A DNA stretch of 64,000 nucleotides from Microbacteriaceae bacterium (GTDB taxonomy: Bacteria > Actinomycetota > Actinomycetes > Actinomycetales > Microbacteriaceae), in contig WQZN01000014.1 of the NCBI GenBank assembly GCA_009780695.1, forward strand, positions 1 through 64,000. Direction: 5' to 3'. Under the pieces are notes generated by a model. The model was not told the origin of the DNA. It worked only from the letters and a program-made list of their open reading frames with translations, and searched no databases. The translations under genes were made by a program, and so were the position numbers. Below, one piece after another: positions 16,674-25,098 of the stretch. Each line of letters starts with the position of its first letter. Position 1 is the first letter of the stretch.

Positions 16674-18218
16674 ATGGGGGCTGTGAATCCTCGCCGTCAT
16701 CCGCTCATCTGGGCCGCCGTCGCGGTCGGGCTGTTCGGCTTCGCGGTCTCGTTCGCCCTCAGCTGGGTGCCGTCCCTCGACTTCAACGAGGCGGCCACCG
16801 TCATCTCGGCCCTGCGCCCCTGGCCCGCCCTGTGGCGCGAGATCCACCACATCGACGCAGTGCACGCGACGTACTACGCGTTCATGCACCTCTGGTTCGA
16901 CCTCGTCGGCTACAGCCCGCTCGCCTTGCGCGTGCCCGCGAGCGTCGCCGCCGGCGTCGCAGCCGGGCTGCTCGTGCTGCTCGGCACGCGCCTCGGGAAC
17001 CTCCGCATCGGCCTCGCCGCGGGCATCGTCTTCGCGGTGCTGCCGCAGACGATGTGGATGGGCTTCGAGGGCCGTCAGTACGAGGCGAGCATGGCACTCG
17101 CCACCGGCCTCGTCCTGCTCTTCCTCGCCGCGCGCGAGCGCAGTCTTACCGGGCGCCGATCCTGGCCGTGGTGGGCCGGCTACGCCGTGCTCGGCATCGT
17201 CAGCCAGTACGTCTTCGGCTATCTGTTCATGGTCGACTTCGGCCTCATGCTGCTGCTCGTCTGGCCGCTGCTGCGGCGCGCGACGCGCACCCGGGTCGCC
17301 CTGCGCACGCTGGGGAAGTTCGTCGTCGTCGTCGCCGTCACGATCGCGGCATGGGTTCCGCTCGCGCTGCTCGAGGTGCACGAGCAGGGCCAGGTCTCGT
17401 GGATCCAGGGGCTGTCGTTCGCGACGCTCGGCCAGGTGCTCGGCCTGCAGTTCTTCCCCGGCAACATCGCCCTCGCGGTCGTCGGCTGGGCGGCGGCGAC
17501 GGCGGGGGCCGTCGCCGGCATCGCGGCCTGGCGGCGCGGGCGCCACACGCCGGCGCGCGCGATCATGGCCGTCGCGCTGCCGTGGCTGGTCATCCCGCTC
17601 GGCATCCTGCTGTTCGCCACCGCGCTCGGCCACCATCTCTACACGCCCCGCTACCTCGCCTTCACGACGCCCGCGCTCGCGCTGCTGATCGCCGTGCCGA
17701 TCACCTGGATCCGCATGCGGCGCGCACAGCTCGTCTCGGCGCTCGCGATCGCGGCGGTCGTGGCGCTGGCCGTGCCCACCTGGGCCGCGCAGCGCACGAC
17801 CGCGTCGAAGGAGAAGGACTCCTGGAACCAGATCGCGGCCGTGATCACCGCCGAGCGCAAGGAGGAGCCGAAGGGGGCGCAGAACGTCGTCGTCTTCGGC
17901 GCCGCGCCCGCGCACCGCGTGGTGACCTCGCAGGTGATCGCCGACCTGTACCCGAGCGCCTTCGCCGGCATGGACGACATCACCCTCGCCACGAGCTACG
18001 ACCAGGCGTCGGGCCTGTGGGACACGAGCCGCCCGCTCTCCGCCGTGCTGAGCCGGGCCAAGGGCGCCAACTTCGTCTGGGTGCTCACCACGACCGTGTC
18101 GCACCAGCAGCAGCCCGACACGCGCATGCTGCAGAGCATCGGCTTCCGCCTGCACGAGTCCTGGAAGATGAACGGCGCGGTCGTCCTGCAGTTCGTGAAC
18201 CCGTCCGCGCGGGCCTGA
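16674..18218 (+). CDS. Polytopic membrane glycosyltransferase (GT39/GT-C-like)
   Basis: About 514 residues with roughly ten hydrophobic segments. The first membrane span is followed by an extracytoplasmic SLDFNEAATVISAL, an acidic motif placed like the D-E pair of GT-C enzymes, and by HATYYAFMHLWFDLVGYSPLALR, which is typical of Gram-positive mannosyl- or arabinosyltransferase-like proteins that use polyprenyl-phosphate sugars. The C-terminal 130 residues form a soluble extracytoplasmic domain. Donor and acceptor are unknown. The start is uncertain: ATG 16674 has a GAGGCGAG stretch upstream, and GTG 16683 directly after GGGGG is an alternative. Confidence 0.7.
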   Translation: MGAVNPRRHPLIWAAVAVGLFGFAVSFALSWVPSLDFNEAATVISALRPWPALWREIHHIDAVHATYYAFMHLWFDLVGYSPLALRVPASVAAGVAAGLLVLLGTRLGNLRIGLAAGIVFAVLPQTMWMGFEGRQYEASMALATGLVLLFLAARERSLTGRRSWPWWAGYAVLGIVSQYVFGYLFMVDFGLMLLLVWPLLRRATRTRVALRTLGKFVVVVAVTIAAWVPLALLEVHEQGQVSWIQGLSFATLGQVLGLQFFPGNIALAVVGWAAATAGAVAGIAAWRRGRHTPARAIMAVALPWLVIPLGILLFATALGHHLYTPRYLAFTTPALALLIAVPITWIRMRRAQLVSALAIAAVVALAVPTWAAQRTTASKEKDSWNQIAAVITAERKEEPKGAQNVVVFGAAPAHRVVTSQVIADLYPSAFAGMDDITLATSYDQASGLWDTSRPLSAVLSRAKGANFVWVLTTTVSHQQQPDTRMLQSIGFRLHESWKMNGAVVLQFVNPSARA

Positions 18219-18251
18219 ACCCGGTCGCGGGCCTGAGACCCGCAGCCCGCC

Positions 18252-19115
18252 TCAGCGGGGCGACGGCTGCGAGCGCACCCAGCCCTGCATGACGTCGAGC
18301 ACGACGTCCGCGTTCTGGCGCGGCCAGCGCACGTGGTCCCACGGGGCCCCGGCGTTGACATCCGCCGTCAGATGGATGCGATCGGGCGCGACCGGCCCGA
18401 CCCGTGCGGCCAGCATGTCGACCGCGCGCGGCGACACCAGCCGGTCGCCCTCGAACGACAGCTGCAGCACAGGCGCGGTGACGTGCTGCAACGCCTCCTC
18501 GTAGTCGGTCGCCGTGCCCGCGAATTCGAAGCGGCCCGTGCGGGCCTCGCGGTGCCAGTCGCCGATCATGGTGCGCGGCTGGCGGTCGCCGAAGCCCAGC
18601 TTGTCGCCGGGGAAGTAACCGAGCGCGCGCGTGATCGCGATCGCGGTCGGCGTGATCAGGCGGCGCTGCAGGCGCGGCAGGAAGCCGTCGCGCGTCGTGT
18701 AGTGCGCGGCGCCGCTCGCGGCGGTGACGATGCGGTCGGGGGCGAGGATGCCGGCGCCCGTCGCGCTCAGCGCGAGCAGTCCGCCCAGGCTGTGGCCGAC
18801 CACGGTCATGCGCTCGACGTCGGCGAGCGGGGTCTGCGCGAGCGCGGCGGTCAGATCCTGCTCCATCAGGGTCGCGTAGCCCCAGTCGTGGCGGCGCAGG
18901 TCGGTGGTCGAGCTGCGCGGGCGGCCGCGGAACTCGATGCCGAAGACGTGGATGCCCCGCGCCTCCGCCTTCTCGAACAGCGGCCGGTAGTAGCCGATGG
19001 GCACCCCGAGCGCCGGCAGGAAGAAGACGGCGGCCCGGGCATCCGTCGCGGCCCCGTATTCGTCGACCACGGTCGAGGTGCCGTCTGCTGCGGTGATGCG
19101 GTGCTCTGTGGCCAC
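18252..19115 (-). CDS. Alpha/beta hydrolase
   Basis: A 287-residue alpha/beta-hydrolase fold protein. The nucleophile elbow GHSLGG places Ser109, and FLPALGVPIGYYRPLFE looks like the oxyanion region. ELSFEGDRLVSP-like sequence near residue 230 holds a candidate acid, and the final NAGAPWDHVRW has a histidine suited to the triad. Serine-aminopeptidase-like hydrolases of this type act on small esters or lipids, but no substrate can be assigned. The GTG start at 19115 has TAGCGT six bases upstream. It is divergent from metY. Confidence 0.75.
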   Translation of the reverse strand: MATEHRITAADGTSTVVDEYGAATDARAAVFFLPALGVPIGYYRPLFEKAEARGIHVFGIEFRGRPRSSTTDLRRHDWGYATLMEQDLTAALAQTPLADVERMTVVGHSLGGLLALSATGAGILAPDRIVTAASGAAHYTTRDGFLPRLQRRLITPTAIAITRALGYFPGDKLGFGDRQPRTMIGDWHREARTGRFEFAGTATDYEEALQHVTAPVLQLSFEGDRLVSPRAVDMLAARVGPVAPDRIHLTADVNAGAPWDHVRWPRQNADVVLDVMQGWVRSQPSPR

Positions 19116-19121
19116 CTCACC

Positions 19122-19127
19122 ACGCTA
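19122..19127 (-). promoter_or_regulatory. Leaderless-type -10 (TAGCGT) of the hydrolase gene
   Basis: On the minus strand TAGCGT is followed by six bases and the GTG start. Confidence 0.45.
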
Positions 19128-19195
19128 AATGCCCCGTGCGCGCCGAGCATGACGGATTGTGCACCGCTGACAACGGGCCTCGATCGTCGACCCCA

Positions 19196-19201
19196 TAAAG
19201 T
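19196..19201 (+). promoter_or_regulatory. Leaderless-type -10 (TAAAGT) of metY
   Basis: TAAAGT is followed by seven bases and the ATG at 19209. Confidence 0.5.
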
Positions 19202-19208
19202 TGTCGGC

Positions 19209-20492
19209 ATGCCTCGTCCCCTCGACTTCGACACGCGCCAGATCCATGCGGCCGCGCTCATCGACGCCCAGGCGCAGGCCCGCGTCACGCCGATCTATCA
19301 GACCGCGGGTTATGTGTTCGATGACTTCGACGACGGCGAGACGCGTTTCGCGGGCCGCGGCGGCCGCGTCTACTCGCGCAACGAGAACCCGACGAACTTC
19401 GTCGCGGGGCAGCGCCTCGCCGACCTCGAGGGCGGCGTCGACGGCATCGTCGTCGCGAGCGGCCAGGCCGCGATCCTCGTGGCGGTCGCCGCGCTCGCCG
19501 GCGCGGGCGACCACGTGCTCATCACGAAGTCGCTGTATGAGGGCACGAACGAGATGTTCCGCGGCATCTTCAAGCGCCAGGGCATCGACGGCGAGTACGT
19601 GCCCGACGAGGCGAGCGACGCCGAGTGGGCGGCGCGCATCCGGCCCAACACCAAGGCGATCTACACCGAGAGCATCCCGAACCCGCTGGGCCAGGTCGTC
19701 GACCTCGAGCGCCTCGCGGGCATCGCGCACGCGCACGGCCTGCCGCTCGTCGTCGACAACACGGTCGCGACGCCGTACCTCGAGCGCCCGATCGAGTTCG
19801 GCGCGGATGTCGTCATCCATTCGACGTCCAAGTGGCTCGCGGGCCACGGCGCGGTCATCGGCGGCGCCGTGATCGACGGCGGCACCTTCGACTGGGCGGC
19901 GTCCGGCCGCTTCCCGCAGCTCGCCGAGTCGCCCCGCCCCGGCGTCGGCTCATTCGTCGAGCGCTTCGGCACGGGCGCGTACGGCGCATATCTGCGCCAG
20001 GTGGTCGTGCTCGAATACGGCCCCACCGTGCCGCCGACCTCCACCTTCCTGCTGCTGCACGGCATCGAGACGCTGTCGCTGCGCATGGACCGCCACGTCG
20101 CCAACGCGCAGGCCGTCGCCGAGTTCCTCGAGGGCAAGCCGGGCGTGGGCGTCGTGCACTTCCCGGGCCTGCCGTCGAACCCGTACTACGAGCTCGCGCA
20201 GAAGTACCTGCCGCTCGGCCCCGGCTCGATCGTGTCGATCGACGTGGGCACCCGCGAGGCGGCCCGTGCGTTCATCGACGCGCTCGAGCTCGTCACCCCG
20301 ATGACCCACATCGGCGACGTGCGCACGCTCGCGCTGCACCTCGGCTCGACGATCCACCTCAAGCTGAACGACGAGCAGAAGGACCACATCGGCATCACGC
20401 CGGGCCTCATCCGCATCTCGGTCGGCATCGAGAGCGCGCGCGACATCATCGCCGACCTCGAGCTCGGTCTGGCCGCGATCGCGGCGCTGTAG
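19209..20492 (+). CDS. metY: O-acetylhomoserine sulfhydrylase-like PLP enzyme
   Basis: Cys/Met-metabolism PLP enzyme of 427 aa. PLP-binding landmarks are SGQAAILVA, VVDNTVATPYL and STSKWLAGHG with the Schiff-base Lys208. The length, the N-terminal DFDTRQIHA and the insert around YEYGPTVPPTSTFLLLHG-like sequence place it with MetY (O-acetylhomoserine plus sulfide gives homocysteine) rather than the shorter cystathionine gamma-synthase. The window also has luxS/mtnN and a PatB-like C-S lyase, so homocysteine is made and recycled by several routes. ATG 19209 was chosen; the open frame upstream is antisense to the hydrolase gene. Confidence 0.87.
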   Translation: MPRPLDFDTRQIHAAALIDAQAQARVTPIYQTAGYVFDDFDDGETRFAGRGGRVYSRNENPTNFVAGQRLADLEGGVDGIVVASGQAAILVAVAALAGAGDHVLITKSLYEGTNEMFRGIFKRQGIDGEYVPDEASDAEWAARIRPNTKAIYTESIPNPLGQVVDLERLAGIAHAHGLPLVVDNTVATPYLERPIEFGADVVIHSTSKWLAGHGAVIGGAVIDGGTFDWAASGRFPQLAESPRPGVGSFVERFGTGAYGAYLRQVVVLEYGPTVPPTSTFLLLHGIETLSLRMDRHVANAQAVAEFLEGKPGVGVVHFPGLPSNPYYELAQKYLPLGPGSIVSIDVGTREAARAFIDALELVTPMTHIGDVRTLALHLGSTIHLKLNDEQKDHIGITPGLIRISVGIESARDIIADLELGLAAIAAL

Positions 20493-20538
20493 CGGGAGGG
20501 GATGCCGCGGCTGCGGCATCTGGAGGCACTCATCCCCT

Positions 20539-20674
20539 CCACCGGGCGTCGCCTGATGCCGTTATGCGGCGCCGATTCCGGCATGTTGTGACGCCCGGCC
20601 GAGTGCGGGATCCGCGCGGCGTCAGTTGAGGTCGAAATGGCAAGCGGATTCCGGCAACAACTGACGCCCGGTGG
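20539..20674. repeat. Nested inverted repeats in the 230-base convergent spacer
   Basis: Outer arms CCACCGGGCGTC (20539-20550) and GACGCCCGGTGG (20663-20674). Inner arms GGCGTCAGTTG (20618-20628) and CAACTGACGCC (20658-20668). GATTCCGGCA followed by ...TGACGCCCGG occurs twice in direct orientation. The element lies between convergent metY and the aminotransferase gene and contains no gene. Confidence 0.65.
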
Positions 20675-20722
20675 GACCGGATGAGGCGCCTGGCGGGATC
20701 GGGTAAGACGCGCGCGTCGGCC

Positions 20723-21871
20723 TCAGGCGAGCGTCGCCGCGATGCGCCGCACGGCCTCGACGATCGTCGACGGGTCGCACGCCACGTTGAGGCGTGCGAA
20801 GCCGCGGCCCGGGGCGCCGAAGGTCGGCCCCGAGTTGAGGGCCAGGCGCCCGGTCTCGCGCAGCACGCGCGCCGGGTCATCCCCGAGGCCCGTCTCGCGG
20901 AAGTCGACCCAGACGAGATAGCCGCAGTCGGGGCGCACGATGCGCACCGACGGGGCATGAGAGGCGAGCTCGGACTCGAGCAGCGCGACGTTCGCGACGA
21001 TCTGCTCGAGCGCGGCATCCCGCCAATCGGTCGCACCGAAGGCGGCGACGTTGGCGTGCAGGCCGAGCAGGCTCGTGCGCGCGGCGAGCTCCTCGGGCAG
21101 GCGGTTCAGCAGCTCGGCGGTCGCGGGGTCCCCGGCGACCACGACCGCGCACTTCATGGCCGCGAGGTTCCAGCCCTTCGAGGCGCTCGTGACGGTCGCG
21201 GAGCGCGTGCCGGCCGCCGCCGCGATCGGCGCGAAGGGCGTGAACACCGTGCCCGGGTGCACGAGCGTCGCGTGCACCTCGTCGCTCGCGATGAAGACGT
21301 CGTACTGCGCGGCGAGGGCGGCGAGCGCCTCGAGCGACGCGCGGCTGTGGGCGCGGCCGGTCGGGTTGTGCGGGTTGCAGAGCACCATCGCGTGGGCGCC
21401 TGCGCGGAAGGCATCCTCGATGCCCGCGAGATCGAGCGTGAAGCCGGATGCCTCGACCAACGGCACCTCGACGGCCTCGGCCCCCGTCTCGCCCACCATC
21501 TCCCAGAAGGGGTTGTAGACCGGCGTCGTGATGACGACCCTGCCTCCGACGCGCGGCACCACGAGGCGCAGCGCCTCGACGATGCCGACCGTCACGTCGG
21601 TCGCGAGGTGCACCCACGACGGCTCGACGTCCCAGCCCCACGACGTGCGCGCGAAGTCGGCGAAGGCCGGCGCGAGCGGGCCCGGGTTGTCGAGGTAGCC
21701 GGTGTCGCCGGCGTGCAGCGCCTGCGTCACGGCGGCGGTGATCTCGGGGGCGATGCCGAAGTCCATCTCGGCGACGAAGAGCGGCAGCACGTCGTCCGGC
21801 CAGCGCCGCCACTTGATGCTCGAGCGCGTGGCGCGCAGTTCGGCGAGGGGGAGGGCGGGCTGGAACGTCAC
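20723..21871 (-). CDS. patB: MalY/PatB-type aminotransferase, probable cystathionine beta-lyase (C-S lyase)
   Basis: Fold-type I PLP enzyme of about 382 aa. LPLFVAEMDFGIAPEIT near the N-terminus is characteristic of PatB/MalY. PLP landmarks are NPHNPTGRAHS, IASDEVHATL and SASKGWNLAAMKCA with the Schiff-base Lys. Members cleave cystathionine or other S-conjugates to a thiol, pyruvate and ammonia. The start is taken at GTG 21871, which aligns with the usual N-terminus; ATG 21898, 27 bases upstream, is possible and has AGGGA before it. The gene follows the PPK2 gene by 13-40 bases on the same strand. Confidence 0.82.
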   Translation of the reverse strand: MTFQPALPLAELRATRSSIKWRRWPDDVLPLFVAEMDFGIAPEITAAVTQALHAGDTGYLDNPGPLAPAFADFARTSWGWDVEPSWVHLATDVTVGIVEALRLVVPRVGGRVVITTPVYNPFWEMVGETGAEAVEVPLVEASGFTLDLAGIEDAFRAGAHAMVLCNPHNPTGRAHSRASLEALAALAAQYDVFIASDEVHATLVHPGTVFTPFAPIAAAAGTRSATVTSASKGWNLAAMKCAVVVAGDPATAELLNRLPEELAARTSLLGLHANVAAFGATDWRDAALEQIVANVALLESELASHAPSVRIVRPDCGYLVWVDFRETGLGDDPARVLRETGRLALNSGPTFGAPGRGFARLNVACDPSTIVEAVRRIAATLA

Positions 21872-21911
21872 GCGTCCAGGATGCCGCGCCGCGGGCATCC
21901 GCGGGAAATCC

Positions 21912-22760
21912 CTATGACTTCCGAAGTCGCTTCTGCTCGGCCGCGACGTCGAAGCTCGGCAGCGGCCAAGTCAGGTGCAGCCCCTGCAGCGCGCCGACGA
22001 GCAGGCGCTGCACGGCGATGCGCGCGAACCACTTCCGGTCGGCGGGCACCACGAACCACGGCGCCGCCTCGGTCGAGGTGCGCTCGAGGGCGATCTGGTA
22101 GGCCTGCTGGTACTCGTTCCAGAAGCCGCGCTCGGTGACATCCGCCGGGTTGTACTTCCAGTACTTCTCGGGGTTGTCGAGGCGCTCGGTGAGGCGCGCC
22201 TTCTGCTCTTCGGGCGAGATGTGCAGCATGACCTTGAGCACCGTGATGCCACGGTCGGCGAGGCCGGCCTCGAACTCGTTGATGGCGCCGTAGCGGCGCT
22301 CGATCTCGGCCGCGGGCGCCATCTGGTGCACGCGCTGGATCAGCACGTCCTCATAGTGCGAGCGGTTGAAGACGCCGAGCATGCCGGGGGCGGGCACCTG
22401 GCGGGCGACGCGCCAGAGGAAGTCGTGGCGGCGTTCCCAGGCCGTCGGCGCCTTGAACGACTTGAGCGCGACGCCCTCGGGGTGGGTCATGCCGACCACG
22501 TGGCGGACGGTGCCGTCCTTGCCGGAGGTGTCCATGCCCTGCAGGACGAGCAGCACCCGGCGCTCGTCGCCCTCGACGCCGCGCGCGTAGAGACGCTGCT
22601 GAAGCGCGGTGAGCTCGACCGCTCCGGCGGCGAGCACGCTCTCGCCCGCCTGCTTGTCGCCCTTGAACCCGGGGGTCGACGCGGGGTCGACGTCGGCGAG
22701 AGTGAAACCGGGGCCGACCTTCAGCGAGTCCGCCGGGTCGGTCTTCCACGCCTTCTGCAT
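21912..22760 (-). CDS. ppk2: Polyphosphate kinase 2 family protein
   Basis: A 282-residue single-domain PPK2 protein that transfers phosphate between polyphosphate and a nucleoside phosphate. Walker A is LQGMDTSGKDG (residues 74-84). RRHDFLWRV and FNRSHYEDVLIQRVH supply the usual lid and Walker B-like elements, with WKYNPADVTER near the C-terminus. Single-domain members phosphorylate AMP, ADP or both; the class cannot be fixed here. The ATG at 22760 has TAGAGT six bases upstream and no ribosome binding site. It is probably co-transcribed with the downstream aminotransferase gene. Confidence 0.92.
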   Translation of the reverse strand: MQKAWKTDPADSLKVGPGFTLADVDPASTPGFKGDKQAGESVLAAGAVELTALQQRLYARGVEGDERRVLLVLQGMDTSGKDGTVRHVVGMTHPEGVALKSFKAPTAWERRHDFLWRVARQVPAPGMLGVFNRSHYEDVLIQRVHQMAPAAEIERRYGAINEFEAGLADRGITVLKVMLHISPEEQKARLTERLDNPEKYWKYNPADVTERGFWNEYQQAYQIALERTSTEAAPWFVVPADRKWFARIAVQRLLVGALQGLHLTWPLPSFDVAAEQKRLRKS

Positions 22761-22766
22761 GGCGCG

Positions 22767-22772
22767 ACTCTA
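22767..22772 (-). promoter_or_regulatory. Leaderless-type -10 (TAGAGT) of ppk2
   Basis: On the minus strand TAGAGT is followed by six bases and the ATG. Confidence 0.5.
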
Positions 22773-22785
22773 GTGCCGCGGGCGG

Positions 22786-23118
22786 TCAGGCCGCGTCGTG
22801 GACACGCCCCAGCAGACCCCACACCGCGCGGGTCAGCTCGGGGTGGTCGATCGCGATGCTGCGCAGCACGCCGTACTCGAAGCGCTCGGCCGCCCTGTGC
22901 GGCGCCGTCGGGTGGTAGGCGCGCGCCCGCTGGTCTTCGAGCCCGGCGGCCTCGATGCGCTCGAGGCGCAGGGTGAGCACGACCTGCTCGTCGACCGTCG
23001 GAAGGTCGGGCAGGAAGTCCCACGGATCGTCGCCCAGCCGGCACTTGAGCTCGATGACGGCCGACAGCTCGTCGCGCGCCTCGCGGCGGCGCGTCTCGAT
23101 GTCCTCGCTCCCGGTCAT
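22786..23118 (-). CDS. Small conserved protein of unknown function
   Basis: A 110-residue charged, mostly helical soluble protein (SEDIETRRREARDELSAVIE..., then TVDEQVVLTLRLERIEAAGL and AERFEYGVLRSIAIDHPEL). No family was recognised and no membrane segment or metal motif is seen. The much longer open frame upstream is not used: ATG 23118 has TAGGGT seven bases before it, and the upstream residues have non-coding composition. It is divergent from the 23251 gene and lies 25 bases from ppk2 on the same strand. Confidence 0.65.
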   Translation of the reverse strand: MTGSEDIETRRREARDELSAVIELKCRLGDDPWDFLPDLPTVDEQVVLTLRLERIEAAGLEDQRARAYHPTAPHRAAERFEYGVLRSIAIDHPELTRAVWGLLGRVHDAA

Positions 23119-23125
23119 GGGCGTC

Positions 23126-23131
23126 ACCCTA
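23126..23131 (-). promoter_or_regulatory. Leaderless-type -10 (TAGGGT) inside a GTCAC/GTGAC inverted repeat
   Basis: TAGGGT is followed by seven bases and the ATG at 23118. It lies inside an imperfect inverted repeat (GTCAC at 23123, GTGAC at 23142) that could bind a regulator. Confidence 0.4.
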
Positions 23132-23250
23132 CCCCGCGGGTGTGACAGCCCCGGGCGTCTCGCCCAGCACAGGGCGTGGTATCGGCGGGCTCTCCACAGA
23201 ACGCAGTCGGCGGCCGTCCGTGCGTCGGCGCGGGCCGCCAGGCTGGCCGT

Positions 23251-23763
23251 ATGGATGCCATCGACCACGAACCCCTGCTCACCGACACCGACCTCGCGAA
23301 CCGCATCGGCGGCCTCATCGGGCGCGCGATCCAGCGCCAGCTCTGGCTGCTGTTCCTCGACGAGCACTCGGTGCTCCTGCCGACCCTGATGCCCAACAAC
23401 GAACTGCCCGCCGCGCTCGACGGCGAAGACGCCGCGCTCATCGCCTCGATGCTGCGCCAGGCGATCGCCGGCACGCCGATCGAGTCGGTCGTCTTCGTCT
23501 GGGAACGACCCGGCGGCCCCATCGCCTCCGACGACGACAGGGTCTCGGCGGCGGCCCTCGGGTGGGCGTGCGCGGATGCCGGCGTGCCGGTGCGCGCGCA
23601 GCTCATCTCGCACGACTTCGGCGTGCGCGCGTTCGGGCCGGAGGAATACAGCGGCGACGAGCTGCGCGAGGACATCGACGGCGTCGGCGACGCCGGCCAC
23701 TGCGACCACTCGGACGGCGTGTTCGCGGGCGATCAGACGGGGCCCGAGCCGCAGGCGGGCTAG
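23251..23763 (+). CDS. Conserved protein of unknown function
   Basis: A 170-residue soluble acidic protein beginning MDAIDHEPLLTDTDLANRIG, with a central IQRQLWLLFLDEHSVLLPTL and SVVFVWERPGGPIA and an acidic, His-containing C-terminus. No catalytic motif was recognised. The pattern suggests a globular alpha/beta domain that compares stored threshold or limit values, but this is only an impression. ATG 23251 was chosen over upstream in-frame starts because the preceding residues look non-coding. Its stop codon is part of the -10-like sequence of the next gene. Confidence 0.65.
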   Translation: MDAIDHEPLLTDTDLANRIGGLIGRAIQRQLWLLFLDEHSVLLPTLMPNNELPAALDGEDAALIASMLRQAIAGTPIESVVFVWERPGGPIASDDDRVSAAALGWACADAGVPVRAQLISHDFGVRAFGPEEYSGDELREDIDGVGDAGHCDHSDGVFAGDQTGPEPQAG

Positions 23764-23766
23764 CGT
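23761..23766 (+). promoter_or_regulatory. Leaderless-type -10 (TAGCGT) of the aminopeptidase gene, overlapping the upstream stop
   Basis: The TAG stop of the 23251 gene is the first half of TAGCGT, which is followed by seven bases and the GTG at 23774. Confidence 0.45.
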
Positions 23767-23773
23767 TGAACGG

Positions 23774-25090
23774 GTGAGTGACCAGGCATCCGATCATCAG
23801 CTGTCCGGCGCCGTCGACGCGTACGTCGCCGATCTCGCCGCCTTCATCGAGGCGTCGCCGAGTTCGTACCATGCGGCGGCCGAGGTCGCCCGGCGCACCG
23901 AGAACGCGGGCTTCCTGCGCGTCGCCGAGACGGATGCCTGGCCGACCGAGCCCGGCCGCTACGTCGTCGTGCGCGACGGCGCCGTGATCGCCTGGGCGGT
24001 GCCCGAGGGCGCGGGGCCCACCACCCCGTTCCACGTCCTCGGCGCGCACACCGACTCGCCCTCGTTCAAGCTCAAGCCGAAGCCCACCATCGAGGCGCAG
24101 GGCTGGCTGCAGGCGGGCGTCGAGGTCTACGGCGGCCCGCTGCTCAACTCGTGGCTCGACCGCGAGCTCGAGTTGGCCGGCCGCATCGTGACGCGCGACG
24201 GGCACGAGCGCCTGGTGCGCACGGGGCCCATGCTGCGCATCCCGCAGCTCGCGATCCATCTCGACCGCGGGGTGACGACCGAGGGGCTGACGCTCGACAA
24301 GCAGCGGCACATGCAGCCCGTGTGGGGCCTCGAGGCGGATGCCCCGCGCAGCGGCGCCGATGTGATCGGGCTGCTCGCGGCGGCCGCGGGGGTCTCCGCC
24401 GCCGACGTGCTCGGCTACGACATCCTCCTGGCCGACACGCAGCCGCCCGCGCGCTTCGGCCAGGGCAGGCAGCTGTTCGCAAGCCGCCGCCTCGACAACC
24501 TGAGCTCGGTGCACGCCGGCGTCGTCGCGCTGCTCGCCGCCGCCGACAGCGGGGCGACGGGCCAGATCGCGATGCTCGCGGCGTTCGACCACGAGGAACT
24601 CGGCTCCGAGTCGCGCTCGGGCGCCAACGGCCCGTTCCTCGAGGACGTGCTGACGCGGGTCACCGAGGGGCTCGGCGCCGGCCCGTCGGACCGCCGGCGG
24701 GCATTCGCCGCGAGCTGGGTCGTCTCGGCCGATGCCGGGCACTCGGTGCACCCCAACCACCCCGACAAGCACGACCCCGTCAACAGGCCGGTCGCCGGCG
24801 GCGGCCCGCTGCTCAAGATCAACGCCAACCAGCGCTATGCGACGGATGCCCCGGGCGCCGCCCTCTGGGCGCGGGTGTGCGAGACGGCCGGCGTGCCGTA
24901 CCAGGAGTTCGTGTCGAACAACTCCGTGCCGTGCGGCACGACGATCGGGCCGCTCACCGCGACCCGCCTCGGCATCGCGACCCTCGACGTGGGCGTGCCG
25001 CTGCTGTCGATGCACTCGGCGCGCGAGCTGTGCCACGTGAACGACGTCGTGTCGCTCGCCGGGGCCGTCACCGCGTTCTTCGCGATGTAG
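23774..25090 (+). CDS. apeB: M18 family aminopeptidase
   Basis: Zinc aminopeptidase of 438 aa, related to aspartyl aminopeptidases. Metal- and active-site landmarks are LGAHTDSPSFKLKP (His92, Asp94), SRRLDNLSSV, FDHEELGSES and SADAGHSVHPNHPDKHD, ending with LLSMHSARELCHVND. All are in the order and spacing expected of M18 dodecameric enzymes, which trim N-terminal residues from peptides in the cytoplasm. The GTG start gives VSDQASDHQLSG. No ribosome binding site is visible, but a TANNNT hexamer precedes it. Confidence 0.93.
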   Translation: MSDQASDHQLSGAVDAYVADLAAFIEASPSSYHAAAEVARRTENAGFLRVAETDAWPTEPGRYVVVRDGAVIAWAVPEGAGPTTPFHVLGAHTDSPSFKLKPKPTIEAQGWLQAGVEVYGGPLLNSWLDRELELAGRIVTRDGHERLVRTGPMLRIPQLAIHLDRGVTTEGLTLDKQRHMQPVWGLEADAPRSGADVIGLLAAAAGVSAADVLGYDILLADTQPPARFGQGRQLFASRRLDNLSSVHAGVVALLAAADSGATGQIAMLAAFDHEELGSESRSGANGPFLEDVLTRVTEGLGAGPSDRRRAFAASWVVSADAGHSVHPNHPDKHDPVNRPVAGGGPLLKINANQRYATDAPGAALWARVCETAGVPYQEFVSNNSVPCGTTIGPLTATRLGIATLDVGVPLLSMHSARELCHVNDVVSLAGAVTAFFAM

Positions 25091-25098
25091 CGGGCCGC

